From Steromphala cineraria (lineage: Eukaryota; Mollusca; Gastropoda; Trochida; Trochidae): a DNA stretch of 64,000 nucleotides. Location of the stretch: NCBI GenBank assembly GCA_916613615.1, contig OU744721.1:53764747-53828746 (forward strand). Reading direction: 5' to 3'. The translations under genes were made by a program, and so were the position numbers. The number at the start of each line of letters is the position of its first letter. Position 1 is the first letter of the stretch. Below the pieces are notes generated by a model. That model did no database searches and was not told the DNA's origin. It saw only the letters and a program-made list of their open reading frames with translations. Of the stretch, positions 37,759 through 49,618 are shown piece after piece.

Positions 37759-39062
37759 GGGGAGACCAGGGCAAAGCGCGCCCCCGGGGCAAAGTGACCA
37801 CGCGTTTTTTCTCCAAAACTATCGACAAATGAAGTCATTTGTCATTACCAACGAATGAAAGTAACAGTAATGAAGCGTTGTGAGCAACGCTGGAATCTTT
37901 TGCCTGAGCTGTGTACGCAGAATTTCAAATATTAGAAAAAAGGCGATTTCACTATAAGGAACGGATATGTCTCAAATTCAAATATTTCATAAAAATACAA
38001 AACGGAACATTGAACTCTCGGGAACATGTTACATGAATTGGTATCATTAATTCATTGAATAATGAAATTTGTAATTTCTTGCTTTAATTACTTTCTGTGA
38101 TGGACATAACAAATGCTACCCTTGATGGGGCAGAACGCGCCGGGGGGAGCGCTTTGCCCCGTGTGTTATAAAATATATATTTTTGGTTAACATATTGGTG
38201 TTAAAGTTATTATTATACATTTTGTAAGCAAATAATGTAAAGGTGAACTATCATTTTCATATCAGCATTCTGCTTTTTTTATATAAAAATGAATATATAC
38301 CATCTTACTTAAAGGGGTTTGATTTGTTAAAAAAGACGACAAGTAACAGTTACAAAAACATATTTTACTGTGGTTTTGTATAGCATGAATATATAATTCA
38401 TTGTATATTATTGTTTAACCCTAAACGATAAGCGATTTATGCCGTTCTGCCAAGTCCGACACAAAATAGTTGTATGAATTCTTTAATTCGTCCATATAAC
38501 CAATTCAATTCATCTTATATTCTATTTTTTACTGGTTTTGATATTCAATAACCTACATTATTAAGACTTTCGTAGTTCAAAGAAATGTACATGTACCAAC
38601 CATAACGACATTTGGTCATTAAGAAGGTTGAACATGTAGGTCCATGACATGTTAAGGACTATTTTGCGCATCCTTGCATATATTGCCAACTTTTATGTTA
38701 ATTCTATCCTTCATATGGGTTCGATAGTTGCCTTGCATTATCAAGATGATAGCTTTTGAAAGGTAATGGCTGATTTTTGGTGTGTAATATCTAGTACATT
38801 CTTTGTTGTTTTTCGAATGGGGCAAAGCGCCCAGGGGATTGGGCACTTTGCCCCAAACTACAGGGCAAAGCGCGCCCCCTTAGTCAAAATATATTTACGT
38901 AAATATATCCTTATGCCGAAATGGTAGATTAAAAAAGCATGTGCCATGTTACAGTCTATCTGATAAGTATTAGAGATAGTGTGCAACTTGCATTCTGTAC
39001 ATGTCGGGGTGCCCACTAGACGCACTTATATGTTAGGGGGCGCGCTTTGCCCTGGTCTCCCC
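37759..39062. mobile_element. 1304-bp TA-flanked element with perfect 27-bp TIRs
   Basis: The left end GGGGAGACCAGGGCAAAGCG plus CGCCCCC (37759-37785) is the exact reverse complement of 39036-39062. TA flanks it at 37757-37758 and 39063-39064. GGGCAAAG-type boxes recur inside in both orientations (37787, 38151-38160, 38820, 38841-38854, 38862), giving GC-rich subterminal repeats around an AT-rich core. No frame longer than about 64 codons exists, so it is non-autonomous. TA duplication fits Tc1/mariner-type (or another TA-targeting) transposases. I recognise no named family. Confidence 0.9.
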
Positions 39063-39100
39063 TACAATCTGAACATCAATGCATCAACGTATATATATAG

Positions 39101-39193
39101 GCATACACATACCCAACGATAGCAATGCATTCATTCAACTACCCAGACCATCAATACGCATCAGAACAGCCACGCTTGCTATTTCAACGTGAA
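39101..39193 (+). repeat. 93-bp direct repeat, right copy (near-empty site)
   Basis: Sister of 37663-37755. Here CAACGTGAA runs directly into AAACAATCTGAAC with no insertion. Against the occupied site read without the transposon (GTGAAG-TA-CAATCTGAAC) the lengths agree exactly, with two substitutions (GTA versus AAA). Confidence 0.9.
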
Positions 39194-39209
39194 AAACAAT
39201 CTGAACACA

Positions 39210-42200
39210 CCGACACTTTAATGTCAAATTCCATGCAGCGACTGTTTCCACAACGCTGTCCCCATTTGATTCGATACTGTCAGGGGAAAGCGGCATGCAC
39301 TGAATGAGAAATGGGGATCCTGTTTTATGGTGTCGAATATTGACGATGACTCTCCGACTCGGAATATCACACCAAGATAATGGTCCCCTCTCTCATTGCA
39401 AGGACGGCTTACTCTAGAAATGTCACATTCGCTTCTGAAGGTCTTATTTTACTATTGCCGTTATATCAAGTTATTTCTCTCGTGTCATTTTCATTGCGAA
39501 ATAAAGTATATTCCCTTGGTGTTTTAGGCGAGGAATAAATATCAAGTTTGGTTTAACGATCGCACTGTTTATGAAGAAACAGTAATGTAATCGAACATAG
39601 AAATCTGATATCACTTGATGTCACCTTGGAGATTTACAATATCAAATTTCGAAATAAATGAGATATTTTAGTTTATAGGACAAATTATCACAGCTGTTTA
39701 ATAGTTTGAGGATCGTGTTTAATGTAGACTGTCAATCCATCATGATTCAGGGTTTTACAATCCGGTTTACTATTTCATAGTAAATGCTAATGCCCCGGTC
39801 AAAAGGGATTTGTGTATTATGACACGCTAATGACAAAATATGTCTGTAATAATCAACCACATATAACTGTTGACTGTTTATTTGTTTACGTGATGCATTT
39901 GGAACATAATGTGCGTCTACTTTCAATGAAGGTAGAGTAAGAGTAATACGTAATTCTAAACTAAGTTTTTATTCGTATTTCTCAACATTACTTAAATCAT
40001 GAAATATTTTCTTAAACGCAAACAGACAAAATTATATAAATTACTTACAAATAAATAAATAAAACACTTTTCAGATAGATGATAGACAATCAATCACGAG
40101 TCAGATTAAACGAAATTTTAAAAGATACATATCTTAAAACGTTGAAGAAACATAATTATTAAAAACTTGTTCATATCATTACAATGACAAAAGATATTAT
40201 GACAGCGAGTTCAGAACATAAACCTTGAATCGTACTTCAAAATAACCCCTAGAGTTATGGATATGCCCAAATGCATGAACTATAAAAAGTGTTTCATTTT
40301 ATTACAGTGTCAATCGAGTTCAGGCACATAAATACGTGGATTATCGTCTATCATGGCACAATCCGATCTCCAGAAAACAGAGCCTACGGGTATACCATCG
40401 GGAAAAGTCGTTGCAGGGTTTTAGGAGCGATGGTTGAACAGAGCTGGGAAAACGACTTGGTAATTATCAATAATGACGCGATAATGTCGACATTCCAAAA
40501 CGGGGCTTAAAATAATGGTGTTTCATTTTCTTCAAAGGTTAAGGTCACACGACTCAAGCAGTTATATTGTAAGTCAAAATAATTGCTCTGAATTGCGTCA
40601 TTTTGTGTGTGTGAGTGTTTTTTTGGTGTTCTTATATTCTATTAATGATTGTTTTTGTCGTGCCGTTTGACATTTATGCTCGTCAGTATTTGCACATGTA
40701 TTTTTATACTCGGCTCTGACAAATTTAACTGACTTTAAATTCGGCTGAAAGACCCCATGATATTATTAGGGTTATCGATATTGTCGATGAATCCCCCCAG
40801 TTTGTAAGTCTAAAATAGATAAAAGAGAAATTGAAAAATATGTAGTTGATTAGTTTATGGACCCATATCCTTTTATTACTCCAAAATAGCATACTTGGCA
40901 TTGATTGCTTGTCAATATACCGCTAGACCTAAAGTTCAACTAATAATAAATAGCCAAGCTAACGTCATTGACGTATACTTCCTATCCTATAATATAATGT
41001 ACTGGGGTCGTCGTCACCAACCACAAAACAGTTATATATATCGATCCCCCGGAAGCGTATAGGACATCCGCAAGCACTGATTTTGTTATTAATTCATATC
41101 ATCGCCATTCTAATCAATGCTTGACTCCCGGAAAATGTTGTGTTTGATGAATGGCATGGCACGAGATGGAATATGTTTCAACGGCCCTCTTTGTTACAAA
41201 TGTGACTCCATCGAGTACAGTTCTGTACGGAGCCATTACTGACGAGATGTCCCCAAGTTAAACGTGATGTCAGTCGCTATATAGACGTCCCGGGGTTTGA
41301 TGATGGTGTAATAGATTTGAATTATTAACGTTTCGTTGACTGCTTTCATCCATCAATACTCCTAATCTCGTTACAAAGTAACTATCTGTGTAGGCTTGGT
41401 CCAATGTGTGAAAGAGCAAATCAGGATAGAGAAAACAAATTGATGTCAATCAATGGTCATACACTATTGCCATGCCGGGGCGGATCAATAAATATTAAGA
41501 GATGGTTTGCTGTTCCGTATAGAGGGGCGCGGGGAGGGGGTGTTAAAAAAGATTTGGAGGTGATTTCACAAATTAGCATTATAACAATTTCAAGGAGACA
41601 TTGACACATAGTTGCCAAACATGAAAACAACTAAAAATGGAAAGCATAAGTGAATATAAAAATACGTTTAACAAGTACCTTGATCAGTTAAATAATAAAT
41701 AATCTATCGAACTGATGAGTGATGATATCGTTACAATCATTAGGGTTCATCAATTTTGCAGAAACAAATGTTTATTTATGGTTCATGTATCTTTCAAAGG
41801 TGTCAAACTAAACACCTGAATAAAATTCGCAATCAGAATATAAAACTTTCATTATTTGACATGGATTTAGGACAACTGGTGCATACAACATCATGAGTTC
41901 AGATATCCCACATCCTTGACTGTATATTCATACGAAACCCTGCATTGTCCATAATAAGCATTCTTATACGACAGATTTACACAAGATCATATTTTAAGCA
42001 TGATATTTACACTGCAAGATGATGTCCACAAGAGATCTATTGTGAGGCCCCGTGAACACCATGATTGACTTTCTTTGTACAAATTGAAAAGCTTGGCATT
42101 ATCGATTTATCTTTGTACACAAACCGGAACAGGAAATACTCTGTAGTTATGGTCGGCGGACCCGACTGAAAGCTTGCAGTCACGTGACCTAATACGCCGG

Positions 42201-43030
42201 TTACCCGTGGTGACAAAGATATAGACAAAGAACGCTGTTCGATTTGCATTCAAGGAAATGTACGAGTCATTATATTTAATTGGTCACTTTGGTTGCATAA
42301 AATTATTTTAATTTGTACTTCGCATGTTGTGAAATTCGTTTCCTTAAGAGTTGCGTGTGTTCTATACAGTACAGAAAGGGCAGTATTAGCCAAGCCTGTT
42401 TTATTATAGTAAGTAATAAAACAACAGTTTGAAATCCAGTTCATATATTGAATGTTTGTAATTTTTATATATTTTATTATATTACTTGATTTTTATAATG
42501 TTCTATATGTTATGGTTGACAAAGAGGAACAAATCAATATCTTGATAATGTGTAAATATAAAAATATAAAAATCATATTTGTTTACGTTACAGTATAAAC
42601 AGTAGTTGTTACTAATAATTTTTCTTTACGAATGAATTGTAGAAAAAAGATTAAATATTATTCGAAACGTGCTGTTACAGTATATAGACAACACCTGTCG
42701 CTAGCAATGCAAGATGCCATCAAACATTTGTCACTTTTAAGCTTTATCATAGCTATAACGTTTCCTTATCAATCACACATCTAGCCCTGAATATGGATGT
42801 GTAGTATGTTTATTACAACGTAGGTAATATATTTCATATTTGAAATGCACTTAAGGAACTGGTTTCATGAAAAGTTTAATGGATAGTAAGGTTTGTTACG
42901 TTTAAACCATGGGTTAATTTATCATATCTCCCTTGAAACGTATCAGCATATTCTCATATATCATTGTTATATGTAGGGCATAACTTTTTTTACAATAATG
43001 CAAATAATTGCACTTTAACGAATCTCTTTC
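39210..43030. other. Unassigned DNA
   Basis: No supported gene over 3.8 kb. A CLEAR-type palindrome GTCACGTGAC lies at 42179-42188. G-rich GGGGCGCGGGGAGGGGG occurs near 41524. Open frames are under 75 codons with no domain. Confidence 0.45.
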
Positions 43031-43036
43031 CATTTA

Positions 43037-43047
43037 GGATTCGAACC
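43037..43047 (-). repeat. B-box SINE fragment
   Basis: The minus strand reads GGTTTGGGTTCGAATCC, sharing TTTGGGTTCGAATCC with the copies at 36126 and 45431. It lies 137 bp left of a TTAA MITE. No tRNA fold is evident. Confidence 0.4.
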
Positions 43048-43183
43048 CAAACCTAAACCCGAACTCTAAGAGTATAAAAACACCTCAACTTATCAAAAAC
43101 ATTCTACCGACACGAACACAAGGAGTATTTTTTATAGATGCAGGTATGAAGTGTGATTCCAAATGATATATTTCGTTAGTGCC

Positions 43184-43544
43184 TGAAAGGGGCAGTAGCA
43201 CGTTTTTGATAATTTTATATTTTAAATTTTACATTGATAATTGTATGTTAATGCTAAATGTATTGTTTTGACAGTGTCAAAAATCTCATTACACAAGCCA
43301 ATCATCCATAGTCAGAGGACAAAATATAGGATTCATATAAAATCTATTGGCGGCCATTGTTTGTGAACACCTTTAATTCATTTTGTGTAAGAAAAACAGT
43401 TGCATGGCTAAACTTCACATTATATATTTGAATTATTACTGCTCCATTTAGTTGAAATACATTGTCTTTCAATTAGAACCATTAATTTTCATTTTCCTGA
43501 CATCACCTTATATTCCCCCTAAAAACGTGCTACTGCCCCTTTAA
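43184..43544 (+). mobile_element. TTAA-flanked MITE, copy 2
   Basis: Ends AGGGGCAGTAGCACGTTTTT and its complement, in the same orientation as copies 1, 3 and 4. The right flank is TTAA; the left is TGAA, a one-base decay. Contains the GGCGGCCATT box and the CTGACATCACCTTATATTCC block. Confidence 0.9.
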
Positions 43545-44340
43545 CGACATATGTTTCTTATAACTTAATTAAAGAAACATACATCCTAACTTTACATTGC
43601 CACGCAAATTTTACTGAAATATTGCCAAAGTGGAGCTAAGAAACAACTTGATAATTATATTGCCTTATTATTGAGAAGGAATTTTTTTGGAGATGTCTAC
43701 ATAAAATTAGAATAAGAGCGTTTTAGCAAGTGGACATCGTGATAGTGTTCCTTATGAATGAATCACATACTTGTACGCTTCAATAAGTTCATCAGTAATC
43801 GGGAAGGGTTATCGAACTTGATGACCTAAAATATTGACTGAACACGGTTCAGTGTACAAGTTGGTTCAGCCTCAAGCGAGGAAGTAGATGAATGTGTGTG
43901 TTAAAAGCTGCTGGCAATGTACTATAACGTACTCCGTTCCTTTTTAACTTTCCTTCAATTCCAGGAAAAATAATCAAGCTTATTTATTCAGTAATATGTG
44001 AGATTTTTCATTTTTCATAATTATTTGTTTTTGACGATATTATTTCAAAATCGTTCATACATTAATTTTATGTAAGTGGTCTAACTCAGCTATATTCCAT
44101 TTATTCCAAATGTAACACTTTAGAGTAAACTTTCCAGCATAATTCATGTTGTTTGTGAATGCCAAACGTTTCATGTAGTAAAAGCCATTAACCTCTGACA
44201 ATGGTATGTGATCATTTGAACAACTGGGTTTATTCGGAGATTTATGTATTTATAAAGAACATTATGTAAGTACATGTAAACATGACCTACAAACAAACAT
44301 TTACTGAAGACATAATTTCCCACAAATATCATAACCTAAA
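43545..44340. other. Unassigned AT-rich DNA
   Basis: Nothing recognised. Confidence 0.4.
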
Positions 44341-44353
44341 CGAATAGAGATAC

Positions 44354-44423
44354 GCGCATGCGCTGTAGTTAACGATGAAAGACCATACGTTCTCTTCCCA
44401 GGGTATTTGCTATGCTGACGTCA
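44354..44423. promoter_or_regulatory. NRF1 palindrome followed by CRE
   Basis: GCGCATGCGC at 44354-44363 is the full NRF1-type palindrome, and TGACGTCA at 44416-44423 the full CRE octamer, 52 bp apart. Both are proximal-promoter motifs in animals. No coding frame is recognised next to them, so a promoter is possible but unproven. Confidence 0.35.
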
Positions 44424-46015
44424 CTTAAAGTCATCTGAGGGTGTACATATCACTTTACCTAGTTCTACCTGCCAGCAATCTCATGGTAAATACACACCAT
44501 GCACTGTGTCAATTTGCAATGAACACCGTGTAAAGCTAAACGTGACTTTTCCCCTTCGTTTGCTGCTACGACGCTACAACTATGCGCAGAAGGAAATCTT
44601 TGCTTGAGGAAATTATTATATAATAGGCCTGATTTAATCATAAGCGCGTGTCACATTATTTTGCCATTTAGGATTAAATTAGCTTGCTCTGTTCGCTGCG
44701 GAAACCGTGTTATTAAATAATATGCATCGTTTAGCCTAAAAATCATGACACATTATGGTTCGGTTTAGCTTGGGCTTCCTTGCAAAACCGCTTGAGGAAA
44801 CTAAAATGGTTTTAAGGGAAGCTTAAGTGCATATATAAAGTATTCAGCTTACGGTTAAGCCAAGGCCTTTTCCAAAAAGTAATGTTAATAAAAAATTAAC
44901 GAGGAAGTGTCATCATATTTACATTGCCAAATAGGTTAATTCCAATCTAAATGTTTCATGGTTTTTTATTTATTTGAAAATGCAAATTCTTAAGGAAGAG
45001 TGGTTGGTGTATCTACATAAATCTACGAGTATAAACTGAGGGAACACTTTCCTTAACATATTCACGATCGTCTTTACAATTAATTATATTAGTTGACCTT
45101 GTTCAATAACTCACTTAGATTTTGTAATAAATGACATATTTCCTTCTTGTGTGTGATCGTTTCTTTTGTAGACGAGTATTTCTATTGTTCCATAACGTTC
45201 TAAAACAATCAAAAAGGTGATTATGTCAAGAACCCTGGTTTATTGATTCCAACTGGAATGTTTATTAAAGGATGTCAATTTCATCATGTATATTTCAATA
45301 GTACTTTCTCAACACACAAACAAACTTCTGATATAATATTCATCGCAGTAATAGCTAGAATGAAAAACACTTAAACCTCTGCTTATTAGTCGAAATTGAT
45401 CAGTGAAAAAAAGTGTTGCCAAACTGTTTGGGTTCGAATCCAACGAGGATTAAGACCCGAAATGATCAAGAATTTGTAAGCCATTTGTGATTTGAAAACA
45501 CATAATCATAAACTATCATAATCAAAAATAATTAATATTTACCAGAACAATAATTATCAAAATTCATTGAAATATATTTCTCATTAAATGGACATTATGA
45601 ATGGGCCTGGGTCAGTTAAAGTGACACACATATCACGGTGCTTGCCCGAGGCAGTGTTGTTGTCATGATAGAGGAGCGTTTCCGCTTTAACCGCAGTAAC
45701 AGCAGAATGTGCCGTTCCATTGGCTGCATAATCTACGGTCATTGACGTCATAGCTACAAGTCGCGTGCATCGTGAAACATAAAAATAGGCGCAGCGCAGC
45801 ATTGTGAATGACCGGTGACATAATAATGATCAAAAGAGCTCTTATAAAGCAAATGACAGTCTTAAAATAAACGGAGTTAATGCCTTGCACTGGCATGCAT
45901 TTTAAAGGTATATATCGAAATCAGTTTTACGTGTAAAAATCCATCTTTAAGATTTATTACTAGAGTTTTACCATATATCAAACATTCTTTGGTTGGCATT
46001 CTAAAAGTTGGTATG
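44424..46015. other. Unassigned DNA
   Basis: No supported gene. A B-box fragment GGTTCGAATCC lies at 45431-45441 (plus strand), and TGACGTCA at 45743-45750. Minus frames near 45584-45896 show no domain. Confidence 0.4.
45431..45441 (+). repeat. B-box SINE fragment
   Basis: GGTTCGAATCC preceded by TTTG, in common with 36126-36136. The T-arm pairs imperfectly and no full tRNA fold can be drawn, so it is probably a SINE remnant. Confidence 0.4.
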
Positions 46016-46189
46016 ATGAACAATAAGGACAATTCTTATGGATGAACAACTTCTTTATTCTGTCTTAGCGAAGTTTCGACATAGATTATAATGTCACTTG
46101 CTTGACAACGACATTAGAATCTATGTCGAAACGTCGCTTACACAGAATAAAGAAGTTGTTCATCCATAAGAATTGTCCTTATTGTTCAT
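46016..46189. mobile_element. Foldback (hairpin) element, 80-bp arms
   Basis: Arms 46016-46095 and 46110-46189 are reverse complements at 76 of 80 positions around a 14-base centre (ACTTGCTTGACAAC). The arms start ATGAACAATAAGGACAATTC. The DNA or its transcript would form one long hairpin. There is no coding capacity, and the target duplication is unclear in AT-rich flanks. Most likely a foldback MITE; a hairpin RNA source is a weaker alternative. Confidence 0.9.
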
Positions 46190-47264
46190 ATATAACAGCC
46201 ATAAATACATGTTACGTTTATTCGTCGTGACATTTTATATTGTAACAAGCAAGCAAAACTCGAGTGTCAATATGAACAATCTTTTACGTTCGATCATTAT
46301 TTCATATATCAGATATAGAGTATATGACAAATGTTATGATTTATAGTAAGCCGGTAAGCAGGACGTTGAACTATGTAAAGATCCAGGTTATGTTTTTGAC
46401 ACGGTTTGTCTTGGGGTCATAACTGGTTGATTGATCATTCGTGCCTCTTTCGAAGGCATCTTAACGGATATGAGTAACTGTGAGGTAAAATGACTTTGCA
46501 ATTAATTTTTAAACTTTATTAAAATCAAAGAGTTGTTTCCGGATGCATATTGATATATAAAAACATATAGATAAATTAAGTAACGATAAAGCCATAACGC
46601 TTCACCTTTGGGCTGATAATTTTAGCATGATTAAATATATGCATAAACAACTTTATAATCGTTTACGGTAAAATCAGTACATTTTAAGTTATGAACACAT
46701 GATTTGTATGAAAAACGATTAAATGTAAGTAGTGCATGCAGTTATGACATATAAGTCAAGGTCCTGACGAATCAAGCTGATTTAATGAATATGTGTTTGT
46801 TATATTCCTATTTTATTAAGAAAAATCTTTGATCTTAAGCGCTAAAGTCATTCACGCCTTCCCGTGACCTGACGTTTAGGTATGCGGTGACACTTTTATG
46901 TTTCCCTTTTTCTAACACACAATAGAGCCTGGAGATTTCTCACCTTGTACCATATAGACCTCTTCCGTAATTGAGCCTGTGGTATTAACCTGCATTCTTT
47001 AATTAGAATGCCTAAAGGCGAGGTTCGAGCGACAACTAACGATGAAACAAAAGATAAAGCATTACACTAATCGGTTGCCATAAAGCGGGGTTTATGACGT
47101 CATGTCTGAGGAGATATGGGATTCCACAGTAGACGAGAAACTGTGACAGACTACCTATACTCATTAGTCTACATTTTATCAAATGTCATTATTCATTTAT
47201 CATATGATTTGGACTTCAACATTTTTATTCATCATGTGATGTGAACGTGATGAAACTCCAATCA
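46190..47264. other. Unassigned DNA
   Basis: No gene recognised. TGACGTCA lies at 47095-47102. Confidence 0.4.
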
Positions 47265-47265
47265 A

Positions 47266-47655
47266 GCTCTAGTCTAGAGAAATAACGTTACGGTGTATGT
47301 TTTAGCTATCATTGGTTTCTCTGAGATTTATATCATAATATTTTGGGCTTACTTCATCATAAATGATCACGTAATGACATTTCAAAGATTTTAGTCTAGA
47401 ATTGTAACGATACGTCGTGTGTTTTAATTATCATAGTTTCTCTGAAATGTATCATAATATTTTGGACTTTCTTCATTATAAATGATCACGTAATGACATT
47501 TAAAAGATTTTAGTCTAGAATTGTAACGATACGTCGTATGTTTTAATTATCATAGTTTGCTCTGAAATTTATCATAATTTTTTTTACTATCAGCACCTTA
47601 AATGGTCATTCAAAACAACGTCTCGAAAAGTAACGTCACGGCGCATGTTTTAAGT
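47266..47655. repeat. Tandem repeat, ~110-122 bp unit, about 3.5 copies
   Basis: AGTCTAGA occurs at 47271, 47393 and 47512, with a diverged GTCTCGA version near 47620. Each is followed by AATAACG or TAACGATACG, ATGTTTTAATTATCAT and TATCATAATATTTTGG. The central two units are nearly identical and each carries AATGATCACGTAATGACATT. Confidence 0.85.
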
Positions 47656-47884
47656 TTTTTTTTTTACTCTACTTTGTTTTAGATTATGAATTTCTGAATC
47701 TTGAATTTCATGTGATCTTAATAACATAACAAATGACGGGGAATACTGATGATACGTGCAGTACTTCCGGCATCTTATAATAGCATGCAATAATACAGGC
47801 TTGGCATGTGTGTTGTGTCAGCTATCTGTATCATATGCCGTTCTCGGAGCATTATCAGATTGAAATTGACATGACACAAGCATA

Positions 47885-48025
47885 GTGAAAAATATATGAG
47901 ATATGAATTAAATGTGAATGACATTCACATATGAAATATGAGAAATGAATTAAATGTATATGACATTTACATATGAAATATGAGAATGTGATTTTAATAT
48001 AAATGACATCCATATGAAATGATAC
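47885..48025. repeat. Short tandem repeat, ~42-bp unit, about 3 copies
   Basis: ATGAATTAAATGT recurs at 47903 and 47945, with TGACATTNACATATGAAATATGAGA between, and a third diverged unit from about 47982. The minus-strand frame 47855-48130 is repeat-derived. Confidence 0.8.
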
Positions 48026-49257
48026 GTTATTGAAACAATGAATTTTATCAATACGTCGAGACTTTGACGTTGAAATTCGAATCAGGCACATAATAACATA
48101 GGAAGAGAAATGTATAAACAAAACGTACATGTTTATGAAACCCTACTATTCGGGCTATATATAGTTATATATATATATATAGCTATATTGTTTCAGCATA
48201 TTCATTACATTACAAAATTCAATCATCATGATTAATTATCATGATGCAACTTAACATTGAATTCACTACAGAAAAACAGACCAGAAAACGTAGATAAAGT
48301 GAATGTAGTTTCACGACCTTTACGTTACGTTACATGAATTGAACAGATATAAGAAAGTTTCAAACAAATAAATCTAATTATCTTGATGTAATTACGAGAT
48401 AAACTTGAAATTCACAACAGTAAACAAGACCAGATGATGTTAATGATCATTAGTTGTTAACCAAGATGAAATGTACATATGACGTTTAATAATAATATGT
48501 TTATATAGCCCATGATCCCAGCTATATAGAGTTGCTCAATGGTGCTTTACATAGGTAGTAAGATAGAGAGAATGAAAACCCAAGTCCACATGGGAGCGAG
48601 GTTTGCAATAAACACTGGGAAAACTACCACTGTGATTGTGTTGACAAATTAGCCTGTAAGTTGCAACAATCAGATTGCTATGTAGTCACTCCGTGCTGTC
48701 TCTAGTCATTGCGAGGATCAACAATAAAGGAATTCAACCTACAGAACTCTATTAGCTTCCTATTCTAAGCGCAATAAACCGGTTAAAAGGTCAAGTAAGG
48801 ATACAGTAGCATCTTTAAGTATATAGATGACTAATCAAACTGATAATTACATCTATATTATCAAATCTAACATATACACATGAAACTAGTCGCATTTGGA
48901 TTATCAACATTTGGATAAGTTGTAAGAAAATTGTTTCAGTAGCAAATGTATAGTCGATCCTCTAATTGCGTATTTATTGTATAGTATAATATAAGCATAA
49001 ATAAGTAAAAACTTTGTATTCTAAAGTCAAAATATAGCTGATTACTTTTTATAAATTTTGATTTTAAGCGTCATTTTTATTGAATGAAGTTAAGGTTGAA
49101 TGATCAAATATATTCTTTTCACCGTTAATTATTATAATTACATTTTCGGTAGTAAGTCCAAACCTAATATTCAACTATCAAAATGAAATTTATCTTCGTT
49201 AAATCGATCTTCATCGAACTAGTACTGTTTTGCAAACCTTATAAAATGAACCTGCGT
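48026..49257. other. Unassigned AT-rich DNA
   Basis: No gene. A (TA)n-rich palindromic run lies at about 48155-48187. Confidence 0.45.
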
Positions 49258-49618
49258 TTAAAGGGGCAGTAGCACGTTTTTTGATAATTTTATATTTACA
49301 AAATTTTGACTGATTATTGTAAGTTGATGCTAAATGTATTATTTTTACAGTGTCAAAATCTCATTACACAAGTCAATTATCTATTCTCAGAGGAAAGAGC
49401 ATGAAGATTCACAAAAAAATCTTGGCGGCCATTTTGTGTTAACACCTTTAATTCAGTATGTGTAAGGAAAAGAAATCGCATGGCTAAACTTTACTTTATT
49501 TTTTGAATTACAACTGCTCCATTTAGTTTAGATACATTGTCTTTCAATTGGAACCATTAATTTTCATTTTCCTGACATCACCTTATATTCCCCTAAAAAC
49601 GTGCTACTGTCCCTTTAA
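49258..49618 (+). mobile_element. TTAA-flanked MITE, copy 3
   Basis: TTAA at both edges. Left end AGGGGCAGTAGCACGTTTTT, right end AAAAACGTGCTACTGTCCCT with one substitution. The internal GGCGGCCATTTTGTGT box and the distal CTGACATCACCTTATATTCC block are retained. Confidence 0.93.
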
